From positions 60,253,968 through 60,317,967 of the forward strand of contig CM055273.1 in assembly GCA_029237695.1 (NCBI GenBank): a DNA stretch of 64,000 nt. The letters run 5' to 3'. Under the pieces are notes generated by a model that saw nothing but the letters and a program-made list of their open reading frames with translations, searched no databases and had not been told where the DNA came from. The translations under genes were made by a program, and so were the position numbers. Shown piece after piece: positions 1-10,450 of this stretch (the stretch's first letter is position 1; every line of letters begins with the position of its first letter). This DNA comes from Conchocele bisecta (taxonomy: Eukaryota; Mollusca; Bivalvia; Lucinida; Thyasiridae).

Positions 1-203
1 CCTTGGTCGCAATATCGTCCTAATGGTGCTGGTGTTCTGTGTGTTACGTCATCTGATTGAACTGTGGTCCACTACTTGGCTGGCGACGTGGACATCAGAC
101 AAACGGCTGCAGAATCTGACTCTTCTGGAATCCGACAGCCAGGACAGACAGGATCTGAATCTACATTACATAAAGATATACACCGTACTTGGAGTGTGTC
201 AAT
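1..203 (+). CDS. ABCC1-like exon 1 of window (start of TMD2), 5' partial
   Basis: The frame opens at base 2 and runs from the window edge. It encodes a hydrophobic helix (VLVFCVLRHLIELWSTTW) followed by LATWTSD and a polar loop, matching the first helix of the second transmembrane domain of MRP-type transporters. The donor is gtaagt at 204. The exon ends in phase 1, so the final T pairs with CT of the next exon to give Ser. The true exon start may lie before base 1. Confidence 0.9.
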
Positions 204-357
204 GTAAGTTTATTTTCTTGCTGTTAATTTATTCCGCTTCGTTAATTTTACTTCACATAAGCTGGTAGTTAATATGTACTTCCTGACACATGTTGTCGAT
301 ATACTGACACCCAACATGTGTTAACGTACGACTGGATTATAGCAATACTTAGCGAGT

Positions 358-575
358 ACAATGGAACCCCTCTAAACCGGACAATCGGGAAAATATAGAT
401 GTTTACCTTAGATGTGTTTCACTGTTATGCATCTCTGATTACAATGACTTTTAATGATTGCAAAACACTATAATTTGTCATGAAGTGCTCACATGTCTGA
501 TTTACAGTGGAACATCTCCAAACCGGACACCCAGGGGACCTCCCAGGGTGTCCGGTTTGGAGAGGTTCCACTGTA
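358..575. mobile_element. pogo/Tigger-like MITE
   Basis: The ends are tacaatggaacccctctaaa (left) and the complement of ggtttggagaggttccactg (right), resembling the CAGTGGAACCTC ends of pogo-type elements. Bases 507-575 alone form an almost perfect hairpin. It lies in intron 1; the rest of that intron (204-357, 576-824) shows nothing recognisable. A second copy is at 62382-62622. Confidence 0.7.
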
Positions 576-824
576 CCATGGCGTTATCCTAATTATGCAT
601 CAATGTGTCAAAGTGTGATAGAGCTCATTATGTATTGTATACATACTAGTATAATGCATCGTATATGGTGCATTTATAGGTATAAAATAGTTGCTTGTGT
701 ATGGTATAAATGCAAAAACGGCAACAATATTTCAGTATGTATATGTTTCATACCCATTGCACAGAACCTCACACCAGAGGCGTGGATACCCGAACTGTAT
801 TCGTGTTTTTATTTTGCATTGCAG

Positions 825-969
825 CTGTTATGCAACTTTTCAAAACGCTACTATCCACAAAGGCACACATTCGGGCATCTGAAACTCTCCACAGAAGTAT
901 GTTAGTCAGTGTTCTCCGGTCACCCATGTCATTTTTCGACACGACACCCGTCGGCAGAATTGTCAATAG
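825..969 (+). CDS. ABCC1-like exon 2 of window (TMD2)
   Basis: The acceptor ttttgcattgcag ends at 824 and the donor gttagt starts at 970. The exon enters in phase 1 and leaves in phase 2. It encodes SVMQLFK...[10 protein letters not shown]...[19 protein letters not shown], including the [16 protein letters not shown] signature at the cytoplasmic end of TMD2 in all ABCC proteins. Two earlier AGs (774, 778) are in phase too, but they have poor pyrimidine tracts and would add unmatched residues. Confidence 0.92.
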
Positions 970-1726
970 GTTAGTGTTTTGATAGGCTGCCGTTTGCCAC
1001 AAGCGATGTAACAACATTTGCGACGTAGCCTGAGATCAACCTGTGTATATTTAGAGTTAACGACTTTCACTATACAATTCAATCACTATAATGACAAATA
1101 TTATATCTGATATTGAACGAGGATGCACTCCAAAAATGAGTCTGGTAGTGTGTGTGCATGTGTGGTGGTGGGTGGATATATATTAGCATTGTTTGTTTTG
1201 TTGTTGTTTTTTTTGGGGGGGATACTTATTAATCAATGTTAAGAGCAATGGCGATACATCTTTTCTTGAATTGGCCCTTTACTTCATGTGTGATGGTACC
1301 ATATTTCGATGCCAATGTCGCTTTATTTGGTGTATATCCCAAGCACTCACACAGCAGAGAAAGTTGTTGGAAATAACCATCGATGAAATTCTGCACGTAT
1401 GCTCCGAGTTAACATTTTCACCCCTAAATATCTTATATTGATTGTCCAATGCTAATTTTTGGACCACTTAAATAATCGAAAAAGGGGTATTTTGTTCAAA
1501 ATCTTGCAAATCCTGACAAATATGAGAAATCCTAGTGAATCGGCTCCTTACGAGGCGGCTCATCTGAATATGCAGTGTTTGCAAATGTTGGCTTTATGCT
1601 CTGAGCAAATCGTGTCCTTACCGCTGTGAGTTTACTTTAAACAATGTTTATCAAGTAATAATGTTACATACATACGATTGCATGTCAATTACAATTCAAT
1701 TCAATTTATTACACTCACTCATGTAG
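970..1726. other. ABCC intron 2 with degenerate family-I MITE
   Basis: GT-rich low-complexity DNA occurs near 1145-1220. About 1408-1640 matches the 'ttaaccctttcaacac' MITE family seen at 13940-14150, 16998-17214, 26100-26345 and 44625-44840, recognisable by its central 'gaggcggctcatctg' block. No coding signal is seen. Confidence 0.5.
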
Positions 1727-1892
1727 GTTTGCCGGCGACATTTCAACGGTTGACCACAGGATGCCGTGGCAGATGACCTTTTTCCTCCTGTGTTTGATGA
1801 CCTTCATGATGTCGCTGTGTGTGATCATCTACACGGCTCCGGAAATTGTCATCGTGTTGACGCCGATTTCCATCCTCTACTACATGGTACAG
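1727..1892 (+). CDS. ABCC1-like exon 3 of window (TMD2)
   Basis: Acceptor ctcatgtag|g and donor gtcagt at 1893. It enters in phase 2 and ends in phase 0. It encodes RFAGDISTVDHRMPWQM followed by two hydrophobic stretches ending YYMVQ. This is the conserved NRF-D--TVD coupling region and the next two membrane helices of ABCC TMD2. A MITE pair begins 18 bp after the donor. Confidence 0.94.
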
Positions 1893-1910
1893 GTCAGTGA
1901 ACAAATAGAG

Positions 1911-2315
1911 AATAGTAGGTTAGTGCCGTGAATGGACAAACTATCTGGCAAGGCTTAGGAAACGGGATGGGCGAGGCTCTGCCGAGCACATCCCGTTTCT
2001 GTGCTGTGCCAGATATTTTCCCCATTCACGGGACTAACGAGAATAGTAGGTTAGTGCGTGAATGGGAAAACTATCTGGCAAGGCTTACGAAACGGGATGG
2101 GCGAGGCTCTACCGAGCACATCCCGTTTCCGTGCCATGTCAGATATTTTTCCCATTCACGGCACTAACATACTATTCTAGTTATCCCGTCAACATGACAA
2201 ATAGCTTTAAAATGTAAAAAATAACCCCAGCCGCATCTCCGAATCGTATTGACAGGATATCAAAAATCGTTCACGGCACCGTGTTTTAAGCACATACGCA
2301 CTGTGTTGACGGGAT
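1911..2315. mobile_element. Composite: tandem pair of ~130-bp MITEs plus TTATCCCGTCAACA element
   Basis: Bases 1911-2038 and 2042-2178 are two direct copies of a palindromic unit. Its ends read aatagtaggttagtgccgtg and the reverse complement, and the centre is gggcgaggctctgccgagca. Directly after follows 2181-2315, an element with inverted ends TTATCCCGTCAACA / TGTTGACGGGATA. The same two units lie side by side in the same order at 48580-48864. Confidence 0.8.
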
Positions 2316-2336
2316 ACATACAAGTATTGACTTTTG

Positions 2337-2510
2337 AGGAGGTGTACACGGAATTACGGACCTTCGAAAAATCATATTCACCGAGGCCGAGGTGTACACG
2401 AGATTTATGGACCTGAGAAAAGTCATATTCACTGAGGCCGAAGGCGAGATTTACGGACCTGAGAAAAGTCATATTCACCGAGTTACTTACATCTCGTGTA
2501 CACCGACTCA
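2337..2510. repeat. Three-unit ~60-bp tandem repeat
   Basis: Three imperfect direct copies share 'gaggtgtacacg', 'tttacggacctgagaaaag' and 'tcatattcaccgagg'. The array closes with an inverted 'tcgtgtacacc', so it can also fold back on itself. Confidence 0.65.
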
Positions 2511-4017
2511 AAAGACAATAATTATTTTATTATATGACTGACATTTATGTACGAGTTTGCTTGAGTTTGCATCCATTGCTGTTGTGTTGCTGTCACGTGC
2601 GAAGTACGTTTGTAAGCTTGTTGCTGATTGGATGACACTATTTGCGTGGTTTTGTTCAATTGGCTCATCGTTGAACCGTGTCATGTTTCCGTAGCGTGAT
2701 CAGTGACTCGCGCATCCAGGTCAATATCACATTTCGAATAGCACTATCATATATGCCCGCAATCATGTGAACCTCTATTTGGCAAGGTCATTGACTTCTC
2801 TGTCAAATAATAATAACAGTTATTTCAATAACCAGCACTAATAACGCATTCTGGTACGCGTTCCAAATTAAATTTTGTTTTGAGATATCTCATAAAAATT
2901 ATAAACACAATTTACGATTTCAGTATATGACGTCAATGGTTGACTAAATGTTCAAAGTAAATGCAGAGTACAATATCGCATTTACTATGCGAATTTCATC
3001 AACGTTCAACGTCATTTACAGAAAATATCACAGTTTCTGTAAATATGTTTCATGAAATAATCGCACATTTTCTTCGGTACAAAAGCACATGGCTTGTCTC
3101 GAATGTTCTAGCACGTTTTTAGCTGCGAGCCTCTCGCAGCTTATGTAGCCGGTTCTCAAAATAAAGTCAGATATCACGGCGCTATTTTTTCTTGTGGCGC
3201 GTATGTATACATCTTGTATCTAGGTCATTGTTAACGACTCGTTTTATACTATTTTACATTTCACATTTATTAGAATGTATATCTTTGGTACATAAGTAAT
3301 TGAAGAAAAATCAATGGAACCTTAAATTTAGCCGTCCATTTTCCACAAATAAAACGGACTATTTTAGGTTGCGCATTAATGGTGTGTAAACCCGAATCAT
3401 ACCTGTATGGCACCTGTCTGGATTTTTTCATTCACAACTACAGCGTGTACAAATTTGCATAAAACAACACTACAACTACAGGTGTTTGAAGAGTGAATCC
3501 GGATATGAAATTACCACCCTTATCGCATCGCCGTATTTCGCCGATATTGATTTCGAAAATCAGTCATATTTTCCTTAAATGATGTCGAAAATTGATAAAA
3601 AAAATGTCATGTAATGCATAAAAAACAAATGGTAAGCCTTACTGGATTCTTCCTGTTTCTATACAGCTCCTTCCCCTCTCCACATATAAAATATATCGAG
3701 TGTTAAACAGTTTCCCATAACACCATTTACTACAATTACTCTATTTGAAATATTTAAAGGAAACTATACTAAAACACTGTTTACCACCCATTTCAGTTGG
3801 GCTCGCAGCTCAGTACTTTCAGTACTTTGATTATTATTTCGTATCGATCTCCGTGCATTTTATCCATGCCAAAATTGTCTACCAAACAATACGACGACAG
3901 ACCTATATTATTGTATCAAATGTGAGTACAAGTCGCACCTTAGGAAACGTATATGGACATGCCACATCTTGTGCTGGCATATGTTCTATTCGTCCGTTAT
4001 ACACATGTGTCATTATT
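2511..4017. other. ABCC intron 3, mostly unassigned
   Basis: About 2925-3105 is a fragment of MITE family D ('tgacgtca', 'gtcatttacagaaaatatc', 'tcggtacaaaagcacatgg'). The remainder is AT-rich; no exon, RNA gene or clear repeat boundary is visible. Confidence 0.45.
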
Positions 4018-4224
4018 TGTGGCTGCGACTGGAGAAATGGGACTTATGGGTTTTGCGATCAGTGTAGATCCAGATAGCCTGTGCATCCGTACAGTCTGAT
4101 CAGGATATGCACTGTTCGCAATTTCATGAGAAAATTCGGGTTAATGCCACAGGTGTGTGCTATTTATCAGGAGCTACACTGTCACACATCCAACTAGCCG
4201 CATTTCTCCAGTCACAGCCACATT
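4018..4224. mobile_element. Family F MITE
   Basis: It starts tgtggctgcgactggagaaa and ends with the complement ctccagtcacagccacat. Family F is the commonest short element in the window, about 200-240 bp with hairpin-forming ends. It finishes eight bases before the next ABCC exon, so only 'tttattcag' separates the MITE from the exon. Confidence 0.85.
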
Positions 4225-4232
4225 TTATTCAG

Positions 4233-4432
4233 CGAGAAGTGCTGCCCGCCAAGCGTCAGATTCGGCGACTAGAAACGAAAACCCGGTCACCGATCTACAG
4301 CAACCTCAGTGAAAGCCTTAATGGCGTCTCTGTCATCCGGGCATTCGGTGTCCAGGAGAGGTTCTCCATGGAGACGCACGAGCGCGTGGACCGCAATCAC
4401 GAATGTGGATTTACGAACGTGGTTCTCGACAG
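4233..4432 (+). CDS. ABCC1-like exon 4 of window (TMD2)
   Basis: Acceptor ttttattcag|c (phase 0) and donor gtaata at 4433 (phase 2). It encodes REVLPAKRQIRRLETKTRSP then IYSNLSESLNGVSVIRAF and VQERF. This is the long intracellular helix of ABCC TMD2 containing the RSP(I/V)YS--(N/S)E-L-GVSVIRAF signature. The 3' splice site lies directly beside a family F MITE. Confidence 0.95.
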
Positions 4433-4612
4433 GTAATAGTCATGACCTTATCATAGAAATTGACCTGATACAAACATCCGGGTTACAACGAATGACGTCG
4501 GTGTAGTGACGCAACGTAAACAAGTCCGCGTTCTGTCCATATATAACTACGTCATATGTGGTCATTTTCGAGCATAAAACGTTACCTCATAAATACAATA
4601 ACATGCTACTGT

Positions 4613-5893
4613 CTTTTGATATCAAGTTTATCAGGCTCGACTTGTATGGAACGCCAAATCTACATAAACTCAAATATATATTGCTAGCAACAAATATTTG
4701 GAGCTAGCAATAAATATTTGGAGAGCTCTCGAAATCAATTAATGATATCTCGAAATCAATTAATGATATCTCGAAATCATTTGGAGAGCTCTCGAAATCA
4801 TTTGGAGCAGCAATATAACATTTGATTTGTAGAGCTCTCTAAATCATTTGGAGCTATCTCTAAATCATTTGGAGAGCTCTCGAAATCAATTAATGATATC
4901 TCGAAATCATTTAGAGAGCTCTCGAAATCATTTGTAGCGAGCATTATATAACTTGATTTCGAGAGCTCTCCAAATCAAAGCTATATAATGCTCGCTACAA
5001 ATGATTTCGAGAGCTCTCTAAATGATTTCGAGATATCATTAATTGATTTCGAGAGCTCTCCAAATCATTTCGAGAGCTCTCCAAATCATTTAGAGATAGC
5101 TCCAAATAATTTAGAGAGCTCTCCAAATCAAGTTATATAAATGCTCGCTGCAAATGATTTCGAGAGCTCTCTAAATGATTTGAGATATCATTATTTGATT
5201 TCGAGAGCCTCCAAATGATTTCGAGAGCTCTCCAAATGATTTAGCGATAGCCCAAATAATTTCGAGAGCTCTCCAATGATTTAGAGATAGCTCCAAATGA
5301 TTTAGAGGCTCCCTCCAAATCAAGTTAAAATAATGCCGCTGCAAATGATTTTCGAGAGCTCTCCAAAATTATTTTCGAGATTTATTAATTATTTGCTTCC
5401 GAGAGCTTTCCTTTCCATAAAAGATTTCGAGGAGCTTTCTCACAAATGATTTAGAGATAGCATCAAAATTTGTCATTTAGAGAGCTCTTTCCAAATGAAT
5501 TTAGAAAAGATTTTAAGCTCCACAAATGATTTAGAAGCTCTCCAAATCATAATAAAATGCTCGCTACAAATGATTTCGAGAGCTCTTTAAATGATTTCGA
5601 GATATCATTAATTGATTTCGAGAGCTCTCCAAATGATTTAGAGAGCTCTCCAAATCAAATTTTATATAATGCTCGCTCCAAATGATTTCGAGAGCTCTCC
5701 AAATGATTTCGAGATATCATTAATTGATTTCGAGAGCTCTGCAAATGATTTCGAGAGCTCTCCAAATATTTATTGCTAGCTCCAAATATTTGTTGCTAGC
5801 AATATATATTTGAGTTTATGTAGATTTGGCGTTCCATAGACTTGGAAACGGTAGCGTTTCCTAGCCTTGCCTGATAAACTTGATATCAAAATA
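4613..5893. mobile_element. Family C hairpin MITE, host of element A
   Basis: Outer inverted ends tttgatatcaagtttatcag (4617-4636) and their complement (about 5870-5890) flank element A. Related copies occur at 12590-12707 and 60950-61050, and as fragments between 15870 and 16590. Members share 'ggaattcc' palindromes and 'tttcctagcc'. Confidence 0.7.
4645..5838. mobile_element. Element A: TIR element built of GAGAGCTCTC palindrome array
   Basis: The left end tatggaacgccaaatctaca is repeated inverted at the right end; inverted ends extend about 90 bp. The interior is about 20 copies of GAGAGCTCTC or one-base variants, spaced by 'gaaatcatttgg', plus about six GATATC words. Flanks are identical 6-mers: GACTTG at 4639-4644 and 5839-5844. 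Removing the element rejoins a hairpin MITE of family C ('tatcaggctcgacttg' + 'gaaacggtag'). No ORF is present. The centre of symmetry is near 4960-4980, with a decayed right-hand side. Confidence 0.85.
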
Positions 5894-5899
5894 CACTAG

Positions 5900-6230
5900 C
5901 CTGGTATTCTCTATGAATAAACAAGTAAGCAGCGTACCTCTTTGTTAAATGTATTATGTATCAACATAGTCATCGACATGCAACATGCTTTAGAACAGTA
6001 TCCGGAAGAACATAATACAAATATATATTTATTAAGATCCGAGTATGTGACAACCACGCAAGGAACTAAACGCAGTTGTCTCAAGCACTGCGTCAAGTAT
6101 GCATGCAACATCACTATGCTAACATCATTGGCACGCAATAACACCGTCTACTCCATTTAAGACATGACGGCACCCCTTGCCACGTTTGTACGATGACCTA
6201 TGACTATAATACGTTAATTACTATAACAAG
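5900..6230. other. Intron sequence without recognised content
   Basis: Unique-looking AT-rich DNA between the family C MITE and the SINE. The short frames here on both strands have no recognisable similarity. Confidence 0.4.
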
Positions 6231-6390
6231 TAGCCGGATTAGCTCAGTAGGTAGAGCGTCGAACTTCGGATCGGGTTCGATTCCCACCTCGACCGCTGCG
6301 AATGGCCGTTTCGGCAAGACACGTACCTTAGTGCTAGCCTAGTCCTATCGGATTGGGACTTAAATAGTGTGTGCCGTCGTTAAATCAAAG
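6231..6390 (+). mobile_element. tRNA-derived SINE
   Basis: The head contains an A box (tagctcagtaggtagagcg) and a B box (ggttcgattcc) at tRNA-like spacing. A non-tRNA body follows (gaatggccgtttcggcaaga ... 'attgggacttaaa'). The anticodon arm is incomplete and there is no 3' acceptor pairing, so this is a Pol III retroposon and not a functional tRNA gene. Confidence 0.75.
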
Positions 6391-6544
6391 CATTTTATCT
6401 TCAGTAGCAGATTATTTAAATTCGGTCTTCCGTCTCATTTTGACATGCTGTTAATTACATCTTAAAGACTTTTGTGATCATGTGGGTGGGGCTTGTCTTT
6501 TCGTTACGTACATTTCTAAGGGAGGGGGATGTTTTCTCTGCAAA

Positions 6545-6786
6545 TGTGGCTGTGATTCAAGAAATGGGGCTTTTGCGTTTTACGACAAGTGTAGATCCAG
6601 ATCAGCCTGTGCATCCGCACAGTCGGATCAGGATCTGCACTGTTCGCTATTCCATCAATGAAACACCCGTCATGCTTCTAACACGCACCATAGATCGGTA
6701 TCAAGCTACCGGAGTGTGCCATTTGATCAGGAGCTACACTGGTCACAAATCCCATAAGCCCCATTTCTTCAGTCACAGTCACAAAT
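6545..6786. mobile_element. Family F MITE
   Basis: A near full-length copy from 'tgtggctgtgattcaag' to 'cttcagtcacagtcaca', with the internal 'gatccagatcagcctgtgca' block typical of the family. Confidence 0.85.
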
Positions 6787-7136
6787 AAGTATGTATTGGA
6801 AAATAGTTCTTGCGATCAGTGCAGATCCAGATCAGCCTGTGCATCTGCACAGTCTGATCAGGATCTACACTGTTCGCCATTACATCAATGAATCATCCAT
6901 CATGTTTCTAACAATCGATATACATGTAGATCATTATCAGGCTACAAGAGTGCTATCTGATCAGGAGCTGGACTGGTCGCAAATCCCATAAGCTCCATTT
7001 CTCCAGTCAGAGCTACATACGTATATCCTTTACGACGTTATAAATATATGTGAATGTGCATCATTTATTTGGTGCCAGTGGTTTTATGGTAACATTTTAT
7101 AACTGTACATCTTGTGATACATTCCTGGGGCCAGTT

Positions 7137-7372
7137 TCACTAAACTTCTTACGACTAAAATGTTCGTAAGTGCAAAATTATGATAGTCTGTAAATTGCAC
7201 ATCAACACTGTTTTCTTGTAAACAATTATTGGATTTACATTTATTGAGCATAGGCTGCATATGCAGCCTATGCTCAATAAATGTAAATCCATCAATTGAC
7301 ATTTCTAGACGATTCTAAATTTGCGCTTACGAACATTTTAGTCGCAAGAAGTTTAGTAGTGAAACGGGCCCC
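7137..7372. mobile_element. Family H hairpin MITE
   Basis: Starts ggggccagtttcactaaact and ends with the complement 'gaaacgggcccc'. The centre is an exact palindrome, 'aggctgcatatgcagcct', flanked by 'ttgagcat'/'atgctcaa'. The ends resemble PIF/Harbinger-type 'GG.CCGTTTCAC' termini. It ends 14 bases before exon 5; the acceptor tract follows at once. Confidence 0.85.
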
Positions 7373-7386
7373 TGTTTCATTTCCAG

Positions 7387-7513
7387 GTGGTTTATTTTGC
7401 GACTGGACATACTGGGAGGGATGATTGTCTCCATGGCTGCTGCCTTCGCCATGTACAACAGGGAAAACATAGGTGGCGCTCTCGTTGGCCTCGTTATGAG
7501 TTGGGGACTGGAT
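7387..7513 (+). CDS. ABCC1-like exon 5 of window (TMD2)
   Basis: Acceptor catttccag|g (phase 2) and donor gtaaat at 7514 (phase 0). It encodes (R)WFILRLDILGGMIVSMAAAF ... GALVGLVMSWGLD. This equals the NRW-A-RLE--G hinge and following membrane helix of ABCC TMD2. The exon is boxed in between a family H MITE 14 bp upstream and a family F MITE 7 bp downstream. Confidence 0.93.
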
Positions 7514-7520
7514 GTAAATA

Positions 7521-7735
7521 TATGGCTGTGACTAGAGAAATGGGGCTTATGGGTTTTGCGACCACTGTAGATCCAGATCAGACTGTGCATCCGCACTGAT
7601 CAGGATCTGCACTGTTCGCCATTGAATCAATGCATTTGACAAGCAGTATAGATCGCAACCAGGCTCCTATTTTAGCAGGATCTACAATGGTCGAAAGTCT
7701 CATAAGCCCCATTTCTCCAGTCACAAGCACATATA
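7521..7735. mobile_element. Family F MITE
   Basis: Begins 'tatggctgtgactagagaaa' seven bases past the exon 5 end and ends 'ccagtcacaagcacatat'. Confidence 0.8.
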
Positions 7736-8187
7736 CCATTGGCTTAGAAAATGGACCATAAAACCACTGGCACAAAATAAACAATGCACATTCACATATA
7801 TTTATAACGTCGCAAAGGATATATACGTATGTAGCTCTGACTGGAGAAACGGAGCTTATGGGATTTGCGACCAGTCCAGCTCCTGATCAGATAGCACTCT
7901 TGTAGCCTGATAACGATCTACATGTTTATAGATTGTTAGAAACATTGATGTAATGGCGAACAGTGCATATCCTGATCAGACTGTGCGGATGCACATGCTG
8001 ATCTGGATCTGCACTGATCGCAAAAACTATAAGCCCCTTTTTGTCCAGTCACGGCCACATATGGGTCAGTCAGAACCCTATTGCTAACTGTTTTCTACAA
8101 CTGATATAGAACCGCACTAATGCTGCAACACTTCTGAATATGTTACAACTGTTTCAACAATCAGTCATTGTGGTCTGCAGAATCACT

Positions 8188-8690
8188 GTATGTTCCACGT
8201 TTTTCTGCCGACGAACGTTTCGTTATTAAACACATTAAATTTAAAAAATATTTGAATGTAAGTACTTTTTCACCAATAACAAAAAAAGTCACCCTCCCCA
8301 AACAAATTTTGTTCATCAAATGTCATCAAATATTGATTTTATGGGAATTTAACATGAGGAAAAGAGAGGTGGAAGACGTGGGGGAGGAGTCAAACAACGA
8401 AATATGTTGTAAGGAAATTGACTCGGAAACCTGGCAACATGGCTTGGAAATGATGTAACTAAGAAAACAAAGGTTAGATTTTGAAAATCGGTCCACAATT
8501 CCAAAATTATTTTGTAAAAAAATCTATATTTAGCGCCCATGTTAAATTTCCATAGGAAAATAGGAGGGTGAATTTTTTATTATTGATGAAAACGTACTTA
8601 CATTTAAATATATTTTGGATGTAATGAGTTTAATGGCCAAAAGTTCGTCGGCAGCAAAACGTACACGGAACAGACAGAAGTTGAGCTTTC
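8188..8690. mobile_element. TIR element ('tgttccacgttt' ends)
   Basis: Inverted ends include 'tgccgacgaacgtttcg' and 'gaatgtaagtacttttt' (8200-8265), mirrored at 8590-8685. The interior (for example 'tgggaatttaacatg' and 'gaggagtcaaacaacgaaat') resembles, inverted, parts of the palindromic element at 47893-48453. The 96-codon frame at 8168-8458 falls inside and is not considered a gene. Confidence 0.65.
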
Positions 8691-8727
8691 TCGTCTACGC
8701 TATCCACTCGATTTAAAAGTCAACTAC

Positions 8728-8980
8728 ATATGAGGCTAGCCATGTGATTTTTTTACCGAAGAAGGTGTGCACTTTTTCATGAAAAATAATTTAAAGAACA
8801 TGTGAAATTTTCTGTAAATGACGTCAAAGTTGACGAACTTTTCATATGAAATGCGTCATTCTATTCCGCATCTGCTCTGAACATTTCGTCAACTTTCCAC
8901 GTCATTTACAGAAAACATCGTAAATTTGTCAATACATTTCATAAAAAATCGCACATATTCTCGGATACAATATCATATGA
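8728..8980. mobile_element. Family D hairpin MITE
   Basis: The inverted halves carry 'gccatgtgat...taccgaagaa' and 'tctgtaaatgacgtcaaagt', then their complements. Related copies: 9032-9240, 45620-45891, 49778-50012 and a fragment at 2925-3105. Confidence 0.75.
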
Positions 8981-9031
8981 AATTATCGCATATGTATATC
9001 GTCATCGTATAAGCAAAACGCATATATACTA

Positions 9032-9240
9032 ATATGATACACGCCATGCGATTTTGTACCGAAGAACGTGTGCGATTTTTCATGAAAAATATTTACAAAG
9101 TTTACGATACATTCCGTTAATGACGTCGAAAGATGACGAATATTTCGTCATCTTTCGATGTCATTTACAGAAAATATCACTATATTCATGAAAAATCGCA
9201 CATGTTCTTAGGTACAAAATCGCATGGCGTATCTCATATA
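9032..9240. mobile_element. Family D hairpin MITE
   Basis: Ends atatgatacacgccatgcga and complement 'tcgcatggcgtatctcatat'; the centre carries 'gacgaatatttcgtc'. It ends 31 bases before exon 6. Confidence 0.8.
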
Positions 9241-9271
9241 GTGTCGGTATCATCGTACATGTTAATTCCAG

Positions 9272-9373
9272 ATGCAAGACAAGATCGCATGGTTTTTGGA
9301 CCTTGTAGCCAACCTCCAGCACAGCTTTGTAAACGTGGAAAGAATAGATCAGTATATCAACATCCCGCCGGAG
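9272..9373 (+). CDS. ABCC1-like exon 6 of window (last TMD2 helix to linker)
   Basis: Acceptor gttaattccag|a and donor gtgtgt at 9374; phase 0 at both ends (34 codons). It encodes MQDKIAWFLDLVANLQHSFV then NVERIDQYINIPPE. This corresponds to the final TMD2 helix and the (N/S)VER---Y linker that precedes NBD2. Confidence 0.92.
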
Positions 9374-10206
9374 GTGTGTGCTGATTGCAGTCAGTTACGA
9401 ACGTATCTTTTTAAATTTGAATACATGTCAAAAACAAGAGACGGGCAAAGTCACGAAGGCCGGGTTTTCTTCGAGGCATAGACAATTGGATAACAGATAA
9501 TTGGCAATTAACGTTATTATGACTACGTTTGAAAGTGACAACTGTTAGTGACCTAAGGAAAAAATACATTGTATATAACGGTAAACAAAAGTCAGATTAT
9601 GTATAGTGGTATGTGGTGGGAATCCGTTGGTTATGCAGTTGTGCAAGGATTGTGGTGCTAGGTCGTATAGCAAGTGAGAAACAGATTTAAACGCGAAAAC
9701 TTAACATTGAAAATGGCTAAGTCGATTATGCGGAAATAATAGGTCAAGATAAAAAGAAAAGTCACATGTTGGATAGTGGTATGTGATGGGCACCCGTTGG
9801 TTAGTAAGGTATGCAAGTATGGTGGTTCTATGTGGTACAGTAACAGAGAAATGGACAAACAAACGAAAACTTAATTTAATTGGACTCCGCCCGTCCGTCC
9901 ATCTGGCTTTCGATGCACTTTGATTTATTTATTTAACATTGTGTTTGCAATTTCAATATCTAAAAATGGTATGCAAGATCATATAGTATAATCACCAAAA
10001 TGAAAACTGCGAGAACCAATCAGTTTAATAAGGCAACGAGCTTTGTATTGGTCTGATACGTACTGTCTAGCAACAGATTGTTGTATTGTTGCATCAACAT
10101 ATTCAAAGCTAATTTCGTCGGCATTTTGTTAGTCAGACCACGTCACATATGGATTGTATAATGCCTGATAAATAGAATGTACTATGCTACTGTATTTTGA
10201 CATCAG
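9374..10206. other. Intron with diverged ~175-bp tandem repeat
   Basis: About 9598-9690 and 9770-9865 are two degenerate copies sharing 'atagtggtatgtg', 'ccgttggtta', 'gtatgcaagtatggtg'-like words and a 'gaaaacttaa' end. The stretch 9430-9494 ('cgaaggccgggttttcttcg') recurs at about 38932-38985. The rest is unassigned. Confidence 0.5.
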
Positions 10207-10450
10207 TAGCCTATTGCACCAACATTGCAAAGTATACTTTGAGGGAGTATTCATTTATTATCGCCAAAATGCGTTATTTCATATAGAACTAACCACTGCA
10301 TATATTTGATGATTAAAGTATGCAGAATTATTATACTGAATTTATTACATTATCACAGCCAAAATGGCTGTGATAATGTAATAAATTCAGTACAATAAAA
10401 ATGAATATCAGCATATATCAGCATATATTTTCATACTATGCATAGAACTA

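Larger units (their letters stand above)
6812..8061. repeat. ~1.2-kb inverted repeat enclosing ABCC exon 5
   Basis: The left arm (about 6812-7087) is a family F copy plus about 70 bp of flank ('tacgacgttataaatatatg', 'gtgccagtggttttatgg'). The right arm (about 7757-8061) is its reverse complement, including private variants such as 'gagctggactggtcgcaaat' and 'cagagctacatacg' absent from other F copies. The shared flank and variants show an inverted duplication and not two independent insertions. The exon at 7387-7513 lies in the loop. Confidence 0.8.

Noticed and set aside
6231..6310. Possible functional tRNA gene
   Set aside because: A and B boxes are present but no acceptor stem or proper anticodon arm; a SINE body follows.
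6474..6991. Recurring peptide 'MGLMGFATSVDPDQPVHPHSLI' type frames here and at 15003, 42319, 62720 and elsewhere
   Set aside because: They arise wherever a family F MITE is read in one frame; the repeated DNA, not a protein, is conserved, and copies carry stops and indels.
7084..7302. Frames reading 'MQPMLNKCKSNNCLQE', also near 26409, 30464 and 41404
   Set aside because: They lie on family H hairpin MITEs in either orientation.
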